From the NCBI GenBank assembly GCA_010672825.2, contig JAAHFU020000001.1:2108001-2172000 (forward strand): a DNA stretch of 64,000 bases, written 5' to 3'. The notes below the pieces were generated by a model that was given only the letters and a program-made list of their open reading frames with translations, was not told the origin of the DNA and made no database searches. Each line of letters opens with the position of its first letter. The first letter of the stretch is position 1. This stretch comes from Leptolyngbya sp. SIO1E4 (GTDB taxonomy: Bacteria; Cyanobacteriota; Cyanobacteriia; Phormidesmidales; Phormidesmidaceae). The translations under genes were made by a program, and so were the position numbers. Positions 35,972 to 45,853 of this stretch are shown piece after piece.

Positions 35972-36427
35972 CTAGGCAAGGACGGTTTTATTCATTAAAT
36001 AGTCTTGCAAATGACGAGCATGGTCGTGATCTAAAACAAAATCACTGACAGCATCAAGGGAAACCGCTTTCACGGCCATCACCTCTGCCGGATCGTGGGC
36101 AACGGGCACGCCTTCCACATGAACCTCGATGACTACACACACTGAATGAAACCGAGGATCACGCCGGGCGCTGGAGTAGACTCCAACTAGGCGCCCGATA
36201 CGAGCCACAGTCAAGCCTGTTTCCTCGGCTAGTTCCCGCTGCGCCGCTGTGGCGATATCTTCTCCCCAGTCAACAAAACCGCCGGGTAGCCCCCATAGCC
36301 CGCTATCGCGGCGGCGAATTAACACCACAGTTCCATCGGGCAAAATAGGGATAACACAGGCACCCACAATCGGTCGCCGCAGCAGTAGGCCTAACAATAC
36401 CCGTACCGGACGCCAAAGTAACTGCAT
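35972..36427 (-). CDS. Nudix hydrolase
   Basis: 151 residues with a complete Nudix box, G-x5-E-x7-REL-x-EE-x-G-L, starting at GFVDWGED and ending at EETGL near residues 50-72. It cleaves nucleoside diphosphates linked to another moiety, using Mg2+ at the box glutamates. A hydrophobic and basic N-terminus ([18 protein letters not shown]) is unusual and may associate with the membrane. It is the middle gene of a three-gene unit, 25 bases after bcp. Confidence 0.92.
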   Translation of the reverse strand: MQLLWRPVRVLLGLLLRRPIVGACVIPILPDGTVVLIRRRDSGLWGLPGGFVDWGEDIATAAQRELAEETGLTVARIGRLVGVYSSARRDPRFHSVCVVIEVHVEGVPVAHDPAEVMAVKAVSLDAVSDFVLDHDHARHLQDYLMNKTVLA

Positions 36428-36452
36428 CGGCTACCTCCCTCAACGAGGATTC

Positions 36453-36929
36453 CTAAGAGGTGGTCATTAACTCCGCAAGGTGGGCTAAAACCTCTTGAGC
36501 ATGAGGTTCAGGTTTGACCTTGCGGTAAATTTTGGCAAGCTTGCCATCGGGGTCAATGATAAACGTACTGCGGGTAATGCCCATATACTCTTTGCCCATA
36601 AATTTTTTCAGACCGTAACTTCCATAGGTGGTAGCTACAGCCCCTTCGGTATCAATGAGAAGAGGGAAGGGCAAATTGTGTTTGGTCGCAAATTTAGTGT
36701 GGGCTTTTGCATCATCGGTACTGACACCCAATACAACGATATCTTTACCCTGATAGTCAGCGTATGCATCTCGAAACCCACAAGCCTCCTTCGTACAGCC
36801 GGGGGTATTATCGCGAGGATAGAAATACAGGACAACCCATCTGCCTTGCAGATCACTCAGCCGAATAACGGTTCCCTCAGCATCAAGAAGCTCAAAGGTA
36901 GGGGCCAGATCACCAACGCTTAATGTCAT
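36453..36929 (-). CDS. bcp: Thioredoxin-dependent peroxiredoxin (PrxQ/BCP)
   Basis: 158 residues. The peroxidatic and resolving cysteines are five residues apart in TPGCTKEACGF, the C-x4-C pattern of PrxQ. It reduces hydrogen peroxide and organic peroxides with electrons from thioredoxin. Other marks are FYPRDNTPGC, GVSTDDAKAHTKF and the C-terminal STFIIDPDGKLAKIY. It is the first gene of the minus-strand unit, with about 250 bases upstream separating it from the divergent oligopeptidase gene. Confidence 0.95.
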   Translation of the reverse strand: MTLSVGDLAPTFELLDAEGTVIRLSDLQGRWVVLYFYPRDNTPGCTKEACGFRDAYADYQGKDIVVLGVSTDDAKAHTKFATKHNLPFPLLIDTEGAVATTYGSYGLKKFMGKEYMGITRSTFIIDPDGKLAKIYRKVKPEPHAQEVLAHLAELMTTS

Positions 36930-37185
36930 AAGAATCGTTCATTGCTGTAGTGCCGCTATTGTATACCCGTGCATCTGTATCCCTATACATCCTCCTGTCA
37001 GAATGCGCTAAAATCAAACTCGGAATGAGTTCGCTTAAGCGCCCCTGCTCTGACTGGCATGATTTTAAGTTGAACTCAGACCGTTAGGCCTGATGCGATC
37101 GCCTTGGCCAGGGCTTGAGAGTCTCATCAAATCTGAGTCTTAGCCGATTTTGCGCAAATCTTGTCCATCCTGTTCGTAAATACCT

Positions 37186-39270
37186 ATGACTGTAACCGTT
37201 CAAACCAATCCGCTGCTCATTGGAGAAGGGCTTCCTCCCTTTGATGTCATTCAACCCGAGCACGTTGTGCCTGGGATTACTGAACTATTGGAGATCCTAA
37301 CGGCTGATCTTGTACACCTAGAAGCCGTGGTGCAGCCTAGTTGGGAAGGTCTTGTTGAGCCCCTGACACGCATTGAAGAACGTCTAAGCTGGAGTTGGGG
37401 GATTATCGGTCACCTCATGGGGGTTAAGAACAGCCCAGAACTGCGAGAGGCGTATGAAACAGTTCAAGCTTCCTTAGTTCAGTTTGCGAATCGATTAGGA
37501 CAGAGTAAGCCCTTGTATGATGCCTTTAAACAAATGCGAGCAGGGGCTCAGTGGGAAACCCTCGATCCTGCGCAACAACGGATTGTTGAGGCTGCCATAC
37601 GTGATGCTGAGCTCTCTGGTGTGGGATTAGAGGGCGAAGCTAAATCGCGATTTAACCAGATTCAACAGGCATTAGCAGAACTGTCTACCAAGTTCTCTAA
37701 CCACGTTCTTGATGCAACGAAAGCGTTTAGCCTGTCCCTCACAACGCCGGAGGACATTGATGGGCTGCCAGCTAGCTTGTTAGCGCTAGCCGCCCAGGCT
37801 GCCCAAGCCGCAGGGTGTGAAGACGCGACTGCAGAGAAGGGACCCTGGCAGATTACGCTGGATTCCCCTAGCTATTTCCCCTTTCTGCAACACAGCCGTC
37901 GTCGAGATCTTCGAGAGCAGGTATATCGCGCTTTTATTACTCGCGCTGCTTCTGGAGATCTCGATAACCAGCCCATCATTGAGGAAATTTTGAAGCTACG
38001 CCAGGAAATGTCGGGCCTTTTAGGTTATACAACCTATGCTGAACTCAGCATTGCCCGCAAAATGGCTCCCTCTGTGGCCGCGGTAGAGCAGCTGATGGAA
38101 GAGTTGCGGAGTGCTAGCTATGATGCTGCAGCGGGCGAGCTAGAGGAGTTGCAGGATTTTGCCCATAACTATGGCGTTACAGAGGACCTTAAGCAATGGG
38201 ATGTGCCATTTTGGGCAGAGCGGATGCGAGAAGAGAAATATGGGTTGAATGATGAAGAGCTACGGCCCTATTTTCCGTTACCGCAGGTGTTAGAAGGGCT
38301 CTTTACGCTAGCAAGCCGCCTCTTTGGTGTCGTGATTACTGCGGCTGATGGAGAAGCGTCTGTTTGGCATCCAGATGTTCGATACTTCCAAGTTGCCAAT
38401 GAGTTAGGCGAGGTGATTGCTCATTTTTACCTCGATCCTTACAGTCGCCCGGCTGAGAAGCGGGGCGGAGCCTGGATGGATGATTGTATTAATCGGGGCA
38501 AGTTCTCAGGTCACATCCGGTTACCGGTTGCGTACCTTACCTGTAACCAGTCTCCCCCGGTTGCGGGTAAGCCCAGTTTGATGACGTTCCGGGATGTGGA
38601 AACCCTATTTCACGAATTTGGCCATGGATTACAGCATATGCTGACCACGGTTGATTTTCCTGGTGCCTCTGGGATTAACAATGTCGAGTGGGACGCGGTT
38701 GAGTTACCGAGTCAGTTTATGGAGAACTGGTGCTATCACCGCGATACTCTGCTAAAACTTGCCCTCCACTATGAAACAGGCGAACCGCTTCCAGAGGATC
38801 TCTTTCAGAAAATCGTGGCAGCTCGCAACTTTATGACAGGAAGTGCGATTCTACGACAGGTTTATTTTGGTTGGTTGGATATTGCGCTGCATGACCGTTA
38901 TCAGCCAGGTGGTGCTGAAACCATTTGGGATGTGCGCGATCGCATCGCGGCAAAAACGACTGTGCTTAAACCCTTGCCAGAAGACGCGTTTCTCTGCGCG
39001 TTTGGACATATTTTTGCAGGGGGATATGCAGCTGGCTACTACAGCTACTTCTGGGCCGAGGTGCTAAGTGCTGATGCGTTTGCAGCCTTTGAAGAGGCTG
39101 GACTAGATGATGAAAAGGCTATCTCTGAAACCGGGCGTCGTTTTCGCAATACGGTGCTTTCTTTAGGGGGTAGCCGCCATCCTATGCAGGTCTTCACTGC
39201 TTTTCGGGGACGGCAACCGAGCACCCAAGCATTGTTGCGGCATCGAGGATTAGCCGCCTCAGCGGCGTAG
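37186..39270 (+). CDS. prlC: Oligopeptidase A (M3 family metallopeptidase)
   Basis: 694 residues. Zinc site HEFGH in TLFHEFGHGLQHML near residues 475-488, with the downstream glutamate in NVEWDAVELPSQFMENW. The long helical N-terminal half is typical of M3 peptidases. It degrades short peptides in the cytosol, for example cleaved signal peptides. It is a single gene; a 14-bp hairpin lies 29 bases after the stop. Start ATG 37186 gives the expected N-terminus (NPLLIGEGLPPFDVIQPEHVVPGI). Confidence 0.95.
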   Translation: MTVTVQTNPLLIGEGLPPFDVIQPEHVVPGITELLEILTADLVHLEAVVQPSWEGLVEPLTRIEERLSWSWGIIGHLMGVKNSPELREAYETVQASLVQFANRLGQSKPLYDAFKQMRAGAQWETLDPAQQRIVEAAIRDAELSGVGLEGEAKSRFNQIQQALAELSTKFSNHVLDATKAFSLSLTTPEDIDGLPASLLALAAQAAQAAGCEDATAEKGPWQITLDSPSYFPFLQHSRRRDLREQVYRAFITRAASGDLDNQPIIEEILKLRQEMSGLLGYTTYAELSIARKMAPSVAAVEQLMEELRSASYDAAAGELEELQDFAHNYGVTEDLKQWDVPFWAERMREEKYGLNDEELRPYFPLPQVLEGLFTLASRLFGVVITAADGEASVWHPDVRYFQVANELGEVIAHFYLDPYSRPAEKRGGAWMDDCINRGKFSGHIRLPVAYLTCNQSPPVAGKPSLMTFRDVETLFHEFGHGLQHMLTTVDFPGASGINNVEWDAVELPSQFMENWCYHRDTLLKLALHYETGEPLPEDLFQKIVAARNFMTGSAILRQVYFGWLDIALHDRYQPGGAETIWDVRDRIAAKTTVLKPLPEDAFLCAFGHIFAGGYAAGYYSYFWAEVLSADAFAAFEEAGLDDEKAISETGRRFRNTVLSLGGSRHPMQVFTAFRGRQPSTQALLRHRGLAASAA

Positions 39271-39299
39271 CCCCTTTGGGGATCAAGGTTGACAGACTA

Positions 39300-39338
39300 C
39301 AGAAGTAGTAGAGTTTATGAATAGCTCTACTACTTCTG
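39300..39338 (+). terminator. Long hairpin after oligopeptidase gene
   Basis: CAGAAGTAGTAGAG (39300-39313) and CTCTACTACTTCTG (39325-39338) form a perfect 14-bp stem with an 11-base loop. GTTTCC follows, a poor T-run. It is likely a terminator or an mRNA 3' stabilising hairpin. Confidence 0.6.
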
Positions 39339-39356
39339 GTTTCCTGAAGGGAACAT

Positions 39357-39376
39357 CAGCCGTTGTTTAACGGCTG
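39357..39376. repeat. Perfect 8-bp hairpin
   Basis: CAGCCGTT-GTTT-AACGGCTG. It lies between the two terminator-like hairpins of this 522-base gap. No T-run follows. It could be the 5' hairpin of a small RNA ended at 39533. Confidence 0.4.
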
Positions 39377-39511
39377 GTTAGTCATAAGGTACGTATCGAA
39401 TTGGAAAAAAGTAAGCTGATTTAGAAATTGCCGTGTAATATTGGGAATAATGTTGGCACTCATAAATCAACCCGATAAATTCAACCTTTAAATTATTGTT
39501 TGATCCTCAAG

Positions 39512-39533
39512 CCCGGTATTAACCGGGTTTTTT
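39512..39533 (+). terminator. Intrinsic terminator with no recognised upstream gene
   Basis: CCCGGT (39512-39517), loop ATTA, ACCGGG (39522-39527), then six T. A textbook plus-strand terminator 240 bases after the oligopeptidase stop, separated from it by two other hairpins. The remainder of the gap to 39792 holds nothing recognised. Confidence 0.75.
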
Positions 39534-39792
39534 CTTGAACAAGATAGCGTGCAGTATTGATACAACCAAAATTCGTATAATCCATTACTTTTTGAGGGTT
39601 ATGCCCCCCGAATCGTATCAATCGATCAAAAGACCAAGAGTGTAGGTTATACAAGATTCAAATTTTGACGTATAACAAACATGCTGAGTAGCTTGTCACT
39701 ACGTTATCTTTGACACAGTAAGTTCCTGAGATTCTCAATGTTGACGACAGAGCTGATGTGAAAGTCTTGGTCTACTGGATGATTCCGTTCTT

Positions 39793-40464
39793 ATGAGCGA
39801 TACGTCGGCATTTATTGCAGGCTGTGCCACTACTGGCGCTGCAGCATTAATGTTGCTGCTAGCACGTATGAGTGTGGGAGAATTGCCCGCAACCGTTGAA
39901 GGTGTGGAGTCTTCACCTACGAGCGAAGCCATCATGCCCGTGCCGGCCCCGCCACCGCCGAGTACTACGGGAAATGGTGCGCTTGAAGATGAGGAACTGC
40001 TTGCCGATTTGCAAGATCAGCAAGCCCTCACAGATCGTCTAGAAGCTCAAATTTCTCAGCAAGAACTCCTCGTCAGAGATTTAGAGTCTCAAGTAGCGCA
40101 GCAGCAGCAAGAAATGCAGGCACTTTCTGCGCGCCTCAACACCTATGAAACCTCTGTGAATATGCTCACAACCCAACAGCAGCAGTTTGCAGGGGTACAA
40201 AGAGAAACTGATAAGGCTCAGTCTTCACTCCTGTGGGTGGGGGCAGGGCTCGTTATGGTGGTGCTAATTGGGGGAGCCGTGGTGCTCGTGATCTTGGTAG
40301 TTTTAGTCTCATTTCAGTCGCGCCATCGTTCATCCCCATCGAGTCATATTGTTTATTCCACAGAGGTGACAGCGCCTCCTAACCCCTACTACCAACAGGA
40401 GTTTCTTCCGCCCCCAAAGCGACCGCGTCGGGTTTATCCGCAAGATATTTATACTCCCGAATAA
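39793..40464 (+). CDS. Coiled-coil membrane protein, unknown function
   Basis: 223 residues. The N-terminus has a hydrophobic segment (about 8-25, FIAGCATTGAAALMLLLA), then a Pro/Ala-rich linker and a Gln/Glu-rich coiled coil (about 65-135). A strong transmembrane helix follows (about 150-173, LLWVGAGLVMVVLIGG...) and a Pro/Tyr-rich cytosolic tail with KRPRRVYPQDIY. No family recognised. It may tether complexes at the membrane. ATG 39793 is used; no closer homologue cue fixes the start. Confidence 0.7.
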   Translation: MSDTSAFIAGCATTGAAALMLLLARMSVGELPATVEGVESSPTSEAIMPVPAPPPPSTTGNGALEDEELLADLQDQQALTDRLEAQISQQELLVRDLESQVAQQQQEMQALSARLNTYETSVNMLTTQQQQFAGVQRETDKAQSSLLWVGAGLVMVVLIGGAVVLVILVVLVSFQSRHRSSPSSHIVYSTEVTAPPNPYYQQEFLPPPKRPRRVYPQDIYTPE

Positions 40465-40500
40465 AGGCAGCGCGTTCTCTTTAGCAGTGGCGACTGCAAT

Positions 40501-40563
40501 AGAGACGTACCATGAGAACCCTAGAGTAATCGCGTTACGCTAAAGCTCCATGGTCACGTCTCT
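40501..40563. terminator. Long imperfect hairpin between convergent genes
   Basis: AGAGACGTACCATG (40501-40514) pairs with CATGGTCACGTCTCT (40549-40563) apart from one bulged base. GTAA-TCGCG-TTAC forms a smaller stem inside. Placed between a plus-strand and a minus-strand gene end, it could stop transcription from both sides, though neither side has a long T-run. Confidence 0.45.
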
Positions 40564-40597
40564 TAGGGCCAAGAGGAAGTTTTCAGATCAGACGGGC

Positions 40598-41359
40598 TTA
40601 AAATTTGTGCGATTTAACTTGAGGCATCTGGCAGGCATGTTGCAGAGCGGCCACTAAACGGCGGATAGCTGCTACCATAGCCAGTTCGTTGTCCAGCTTA
40701 TTCACCGCAGAACCCACGCCAACGCCTGCGGCCCCTGCGGCGATCGCCATCGGCGCAGTCACGTCAGATAACCCTGAAGCGCAGAGAACTGGTACGGAAA
40801 CGACTCGAGAAATTTCGTGAGCTGCTGCCAACGTTGGGGCCGCTTTTTCAATGAGACCCAGGGTGCCACCATGAGTTGGCCGACTGCTTGTGCCCCCTTC
40901 AGTTTGGATGATATCTGCCCCTGCAGCGACTAACGCTTCAGCCAATTGCATCTGTTCATCTAAGGCCAAAATATGTGGAACCGTAACTGATAGTAAGATG
41001 TGTGGCAACCGCTCACGGGTGCGCTGAGTTAGTGCCAGCACCTCTGCTGCTTCAAAGCGAATGCCCTGGGCATAGAAGGCATCAAAATTCCCAATCTCGA
41101 TCAGATCGGCCCCTGCCGCAACAGGTGCCAGAAAATCTTCGACATCGACTGCAGAGACACAGATGGGTAAGTCTGTGAGGCTCTTCGCAAGCCTTACGAG
41201 CGTAGCGTCAGCCGCAATGTCTAGGAAGGTGGCACCTCCTTGATCCGCTGCGCGGACAATCGCAGCGACGCGATCGCGATCAAAGTTAGTCAATCCACTA
41301 ATAATTTTGAGGGCGTGGCCCTGATCAAACGCCTTTTGAAGCTTGGCTTGCATGGTCAT
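40598..41359 (-). CDS. ycf23: Ycf23 family protein (DUF561)
   Basis: 253 residues, a TIM-barrel-like protein found in cyanobacteria and plastids. Features: LKIISGLTNFDRDRVAAIVRAA, a barrel segment LIEIGNFDAFYAQGI, IIQTEGGTSSRP and VLCASGLSDVTAPMAIAAGAAGVGVGSAVNKL, the last resembling a phosphate-binding glycine loop. Biochemical function is not established; transcriptional and metabolic roles have been proposed for the family. The start MTMQAKLQ could be Met1 or Met3. Confidence 0.92.
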   Translation of the reverse strand: MTMQAKLQKAFDQGHALKIISGLTNFDRDRVAAIVRAADQGGATFLDIAADATLVRLAKSLTDLPICVSAVDVEDFLAPVAAGADLIEIGNFDAFYAQGIRFEAAEVLALTQRTRERLPHILLSVTVPHILALDEQMQLAEALVAAGADIIQTEGGTSSRPTHGGTLGLIEKAAPTLAAAHEISRVVSVPVLCASGLSDVTAPMAIAAGAAGVGVGSAVNKLDNELAMVAAIRRLVAALQHACQMPQVKSHKF

Positions 41360-41521
41360 AGAATCCCTGTAATCAAGTCCATAACGATTTATTGTCCCAC
41401 TCTGTCTGCCTAGAAGGTAGAGGGGGAGTTGTGTTGCAGGGCAAATGAAATTATGCCTTCATTTGCAATCCTTCATATTGGCTGGCCCTAGCAAAGCCCA
41501 AGCTCATTGGCAGCAATATCT

Positions 41522-43282
41522 CTAAGAAGCGTGCACCGCTTGAGAAGAATCACCCGTCGACAAGCTGGAAACTAACTGCTTCATTTCAGCGATCGCCTGC
41601 AACTGGTAATCACTGGCCTCCTGAAACTGAGATAAAGATTCAGCCGTATCTTCTAGCTTTTGTTTGAGTCCAGTGATGCCCTCTTGTCGGGGGGGCATCA
41701 ACTCTGCCAACAATTGTGTCCGTCCTCTAACAGTTCCGACTTCTGACTGCTGCTCATGTAGCTGCGCATCTTCTTGCCGTAGCTCGGCTTGAGCAGCACT
41801 TTGCTCAGCAGACTTTTGCTCAATCTCTTGCTTAAGAGCGTCTACGGCACCTTGAATGTCTTTGACCTCGGCTTCAACCTTTTGCAAGTCTTCCGAGGTT
41901 TGCTGACGCAGGCCATCGATTTGCTTTAACACAGGCTCAAGGTCTACCACATCTACAGAAGACTCTTCCGCTGCCAGCCCTTGACGGCGACGCAAAACTG
42001 CCTGATGCTGACTCAGCACTTCTTCACGTTCTAGCAAGTTGCGGCGCTGACCCACCAAGGTCTCGTTAAGCATTTGGTAACGGTCTTGCTCGTCGGCCAA
42101 ATCGGTTTCCAACTGCAGGCGATCAAACTCATTAGCCTGCTCAATTTTCTGCTTAACTTCTTCAATTGCCTGTTGCTGAAGGTGCAACTCCTCTTCTTGA
42201 TCACTGACAAAGCGAGAGACCTTCTCGAGGTCTTTTTCCAAATCAGTAACTAATGTTTGGAGCTCATCTACCGGCATGGATTCCAAGGCTGCCACGTCAA
42301 CCTTGTTGCTCAGGCGAACTTTATCGGAAGTATTCAGGAGTTCATAAACCTGTTGGTAGAGGTGACTCTGCGCTTGCAGTTGCTGAGAGAGCTCTTGCGC
42401 ATTCGCTTGCTTAAACGCTAAAAGCTGTTGCTGAAATTTAAGCTCACTCCTGCGAGCATTCAACGCAGCTTCGCTGTCATGCCAACTTTGCCAGCGTTGC
42501 TTCAGAGTTTCACGCGCTTGCTGCAGCTGTTCCTGCTGCTCCTCCAAGGTTTGCTGCTCTGTTTCCAGAGATTGCTGATGTTCTGAAATCTCAGTTTGTT
42601 GCTGATCCGCAATCTCAAAAGCTAAATTGAGCTGTTCTCTGACGCTCTCAGTTGGGGTAACCGCACTGGTGAGTCGTTCCAGTGCCTCTTGAATTTGTCG
42701 CATCTGCGCTTCGTCTAGGCCAGCGTTTTGCGCAGAATCAGCCTGGCGCTCTTCAAAGCGACGAATTTCACCGTTGAGCTGTGCCCAGGCCCCCTCAAGA
42801 TCTTGGTTCTTTCGCTCTAGTTCCTGCCTGAGTTGGTCTAATTCTTGCTGAGAGGTTTCAATTTCTTGACGCTGAGATTCGAGTTGCTCCAGGTCGGCTT
42901 CCGCTTGCTCAACCTGCTCTTGCCGCGTTTCTAGCTCTAGCTCTCGGCGGTTCAGCTCTTGACTCTGAAACGTAAGAGACTGCTTCCACTGCTCAATCTC
43001 TTCCTCTTGAGCCTTGGACTTCTTAGCCTGGTTGGAAAAATTCTGCAGAATGCCGACCAAAGGCCGCCCGGCATCGTAATGACGTTGAATCTGGCGGTTG
43101 TTGGATAACTCAACCATCACCAACGCACCGGCACTGTAGCTAGCATCATCTGGCGCTGCAATGATTTCATCCTTAGGGACTGCTGCCCAGGTATCACTGC
43201 GCTGACAAGCAATAAGCTTAAACTCTGCCTTACCACCGCCGATGAACCCGGTCTTTTTTTGAACCTCAGCCAGATAAAGCAC
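41522..43282 (-). CDS. hmpF: Pilus motility taxis protein HmpF
   Basis: 586 residues. The N-terminal globular part of about 85 residues (MLYLAEVQKKTGFIGGGKAEFKL...GALVMVELSNNRQIQRHYDAGR) is the hallmark of HmpF. It is followed by a Gln/Glu-rich coiled coil covering most of the protein. In filamentous cyanobacteria HmpF is needed for type IV pilus driven gliding and works with the Hmp chemotaxis-like proteins at the cell poles. Here it is divergent from hmpA, with a 543-base gap, so the two could be co-regulated. Length and start agree with the family. Confidence 0.92.
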   Translation of the reverse strand: MLYLAEVQKKTGFIGGGKAEFKLIACQRSDTWAAVPKDEIIAAPDDASYSAGALVMVELSNNRQIQRHYDAGRPLVGILQNFSNQAKKSKAQEEEIEQWKQSLTFQSQELNRRELELETRQEQVEQAEADLEQLESQRQEIETSQQELDQLRQELERKNQDLEGAWAQLNGEIRRFEERQADSAQNAGLDEAQMRQIQEALERLTSAVTPTESVREQLNLAFEIADQQQTEISEHQQSLETEQQTLEEQQEQLQQARETLKQRWQSWHDSEAALNARRSELKFQQQLLAFKQANAQELSQQLQAQSHLYQQVYELLNTSDKVRLSNKVDVAALESMPVDELQTLVTDLEKDLEKVSRFVSDQEEELHLQQQAIEEVKQKIEQANEFDRLQLETDLADEQDRYQMLNETLVGQRRNLLEREEVLSQHQAVLRRRQGLAAEESSVDVVDLEPVLKQIDGLRQQTSEDLQKVEAEVKDIQGAVDALKQEIEQKSAEQSAAQAELRQEDAQLHEQQSEVGTVRGRTQLLAELMPPRQEGITGLKQKLEDTAESLSQFQEASDYQLQAIAEMKQLVSSLSTGDSSQAVHAS

Positions 43283-43825
43283 GCTAGTTTTCCTCTTCCC
43301 GTGTCATGGTCACTGGGTGCCTACAAGATCAGATGTTTAGCTCAGCACCACAGTTACATTCGATACAGAATGCAGAGCATTTGCAAGCTCAAGGGCGCTA
43401 ACTATATATATTCTAGATTCCGATCTCTACCCAGATGACCCTATCCTCATACATTGCCCTTAAGTTAACGCATGTTGCCCAGAGTATGGCCGAATTGAAT
43501 AGGGTTCTGTCATTTTCGATAATTGTAATGCTTACAGCCTAAATCGAGTGAACTTGGTGATTAGATACACGGGATCATGCGAAAGGAACCAGCCATGACA
43601 AGCGATAGAGAGACCAGACTTGTGACGCTAGCCAACAGGGAGCGTCGCTGCAGCCTGACAGGGCCATCTCATGGTTATCTTGCTAGAGGTGTAGCCATTG
43701 TCTCTTGCCTGAGATACGAATACTATTAAGCCAGCATGGTTCAACTTCAGGTATGTGCCAGACGTCCTGACGGAAAATGAAGATGGGTATTACCACTGTG
43801 ACGGCAGAGAGTTAGCTGAGTAAAT
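43283..43825. other. Divergent intergenic region hmpF/hmpA
   Basis: No coding region supported. It must carry promoters in both directions, but no clear -35/-10 pair or known motif was found by eye. Confidence 0.5.
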
Positions 43826-45088
43826 ATGCAGGGGCAACTGGCTGAGATTGACATTCGCAGTATTCTGCAGCTGATTGAACTGGGGCAGCGTACCGGAGAT
43901 CTCTATGTGGAGGCTTATCCAGCTGCGACAGCATTAAGTACAGGTGAAAGTCGCATAGATGGAGAGACTGCACCTCAATCGTGGCTGGTGTTCTTGCTCA
44001 ACGGCCAGATTGTTTATGCTGGCACCACTGATGGAAATCTGGAGCGCTTAAAGGGATACTTGCATCGCTATGAGTTAGAAAATACCCTCGATACGCTAGA
44101 TGTTCCTTCGATCGCCACCTTCAACTCGCCAGAGTATGGCTATCTGTGGGCATTACTGGAAAATCATCTGCTTACCCCTCAGCAGGGACGCACTATTCTG
44201 CAAGGGATGGTGCACGAGACTTTATTCGATCTGCTGAGTTTGCATCAAGGGTCTTTTGTTTTTAAATTGGCAGCGGGGTTAAGTCCACAGCTCACCACCT
44301 TTGAGATTAGCTCCCTAGTGGCAACCTTGACGACCCAGAGTCAGGCTTGGAAGCAGTTTTATCCTCACATTCAATCTCCCCACCAATGCCCGATGATTGC
44401 CGATCAACCCCTTCAAGACAAAGACTGGAACGGGGATAAAACTAGTCGTCTGTTGACTTGGATGGATGGCAATACCTCAATTCAACAAATTGCTCGCTAT
44501 CTAAATCGCAATGCCGTTACTGTGGCCAAAGGTATTTACCCCTATGTCCGTCAGGGGCTGATTCAGCTACCGCCCATTGCTCCGACGATGCCCGACACCG
44601 AAGCGTCTGAAGAATGGCATGCGACACAAGTTCCCCGCATCGTGTGTGTCGATGACAGTCTGACGATTCGACAAACCGTCGAGAAAATTCTGGATGACCA
44701 GGGGTATGAAGCCACGTCTCTAGGGAACCCCCTGCGTGCTCTGAGCTTGCTGTTTCAGTTGAAGCCGAATTTAATTCTGTGCGACATTGCCATGCCGGAG
44801 TTAGAAGGATACCAACTCTGTGCCATGCTGCGTCAATCCACCGCTTTTCGGCAAACTCCAATTGTGATGCTAACGGGCAAAGATGGCTTTATTGACCGTG
44901 TTAAGGCACGGATGGCAGGTGCAACCGATTACTTAACCAAACCCTTTGGCACTCAAGAACTGCTCACGTTGGTCGAAAAATATGTGGGCCTTGGTAACCC
45001 TTCCAGACCTCGCCCCGATCATCTGCTAGCAGATGCTATCAAGGACGACTTAGAGTTAGGAACAGGGCCAATGCCACCGTTCAGATAA
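43826..45088 (+). CDS. hmpA: PatA-like response regulator of the Hmp system
   Basis: 420 residues. The N-terminal PATAN/DUF4388 domain (about 1-120) begins MQGQLAEIDIRSILQLIELGQRTGDLYVE. A middle helical part (about 120-255) includes LLTWMDGNTSIQQIARYLNRN. The C-terminal receiver (about 270-390) has phospho-acceptor Asp320 in LILCDIAMP and the conserved Lys in DYLTKPFG. It belongs to the PatA/PixG/PilG group and is expected to be phosphorylated by the CheA hybrid and to act on pilus motors. It is the first gene of a five-gene operon. Confidence 0.92.
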   Translation: MQGQLAEIDIRSILQLIELGQRTGDLYVEAYPAATALSTGESRIDGETAPQSWLVFLLNGQIVYAGTTDGNLERLKGYLHRYELENTLDTLDVPSIATFNSPEYGYLWALLENHLLTPQQGRTILQGMVHETLFDLLSLHQGSFVFKLAAGLSPQLTTFEISSLVATLTTQSQAWKQFYPHIQSPHQCPMIADQPLQDKDWNGDKTSRLLTWMDGNTSIQQIARYLNRNAVTVAKGIYPYVRQGLIQLPPIAPTMPDTEASEEWHATQVPRIVCVDDSLTIRQTVEKILDDQGYEATSLGNPLRALSLLFQLKPNLILCDIAMPELEGYQLCAMLRQSTAFRQTPIVMLTGKDGFIDRVKARMAGATDYLTKPFGTQELLTLVEKYVGLGNPSRPRPDHLLADAIKDDLELGTGPMPPFR

Positions 45089-45461
45089 GCATCCCAGGCA
45101 AAATGCGTATTTCAACGGACTCGTTGGGTAATCTTCTACAGAACACCATCGAGTGTAGGCCAGGGTGTATCAGCTTGACCGCAAGCAACTCTATGGATGG
45201 CACCGCAAGGTTAAGGGCGACCATGTTTTTACCGTATATAAAATGCAAGCATGACGGGTGATACCCTTCATAGCTCTCATGCGCTACTAAAGCTAAGTAA
45301 ATCAATTTGTCCAGAATTTCAGCATTTCGTTAGTTTAGGGTTACCTTAATAGGCACAGGATGGTGCTTTAGAGCCTTAAAGCTGTCAAAGTTGCCCACAC
45401 GAGTAAGGGTCAGTCTTAAAGATTTGCATCAAGGTAGCCAGTCGGCGAGTCATTGAATACT
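45089..45461. other. Gap inside the hmp operon
   Basis: 373 bases between hmpA and hmpB with no supported gene or terminator. The length allows an extra internal promoter. Confidence 0.45.
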
Positions 45462-45830
45462 ATGAGCATGGTTTTAGTGGTGGAAGACAGTATCCCGCAA
45501 CGGGAGATGATTACCGAATTGCTGCGAGGGAGCGGTTTGGATGTCACTGCCGCAAATGACGGGGTAGAAGCCCTAGAGCATATTCAATCAGGGCGACCCC
45601 CTGATCTGGTTGTGTTAGACATTGTCATGCCTCGTATGAACGGGTACGAGGTCTGTCGCCGCCTAAAAGCAGATCCTTCGACTCAAGACGTACCCGTAAT
45701 CCTATGTTCATCCAAAGGTGAAGAGTTTGATCGCTATTGGGGTATGAAACAAGGCGCTGATGCATATATTGCAAAGCCGTTTCAGCCGACCGAATTAGTG
45801 GGCACTGTCAAACAGCTTCTACGGGGGTAG
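45462..45830 (+). CDS. hmpB: CheY-like single-domain response regulator
   Basis: 122 residues from ATG 45462; a TTG nine bases earlier and Met at 45468 are alternatives. Acidic pair in VVEDS, phospho-acceptor Asp53 in LVVLDIVMP, Thr/Ser switch in ILCSSKG and Lys in YIAKPF. Equivalent to PilH/TaxP2-type regulators that tune pilus retraction or act as phosphate sink. It ends 23 bases before hmpC. Confidence 0.92.
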   Translation: MSMVLVVEDSIPQREMITELLRGSGLDVTAANDGVEALEHIQSGRPPDLVVLDIVMPRMNGYEVCRRLKADPSTQDVPVILCSSKGEEFDRYWGMKQGADAYIAKPFQPTELVGTVKQLLRG

Positions 45831-45853
45831 TTTCTTAAAGGGAAAAGTAAGAT

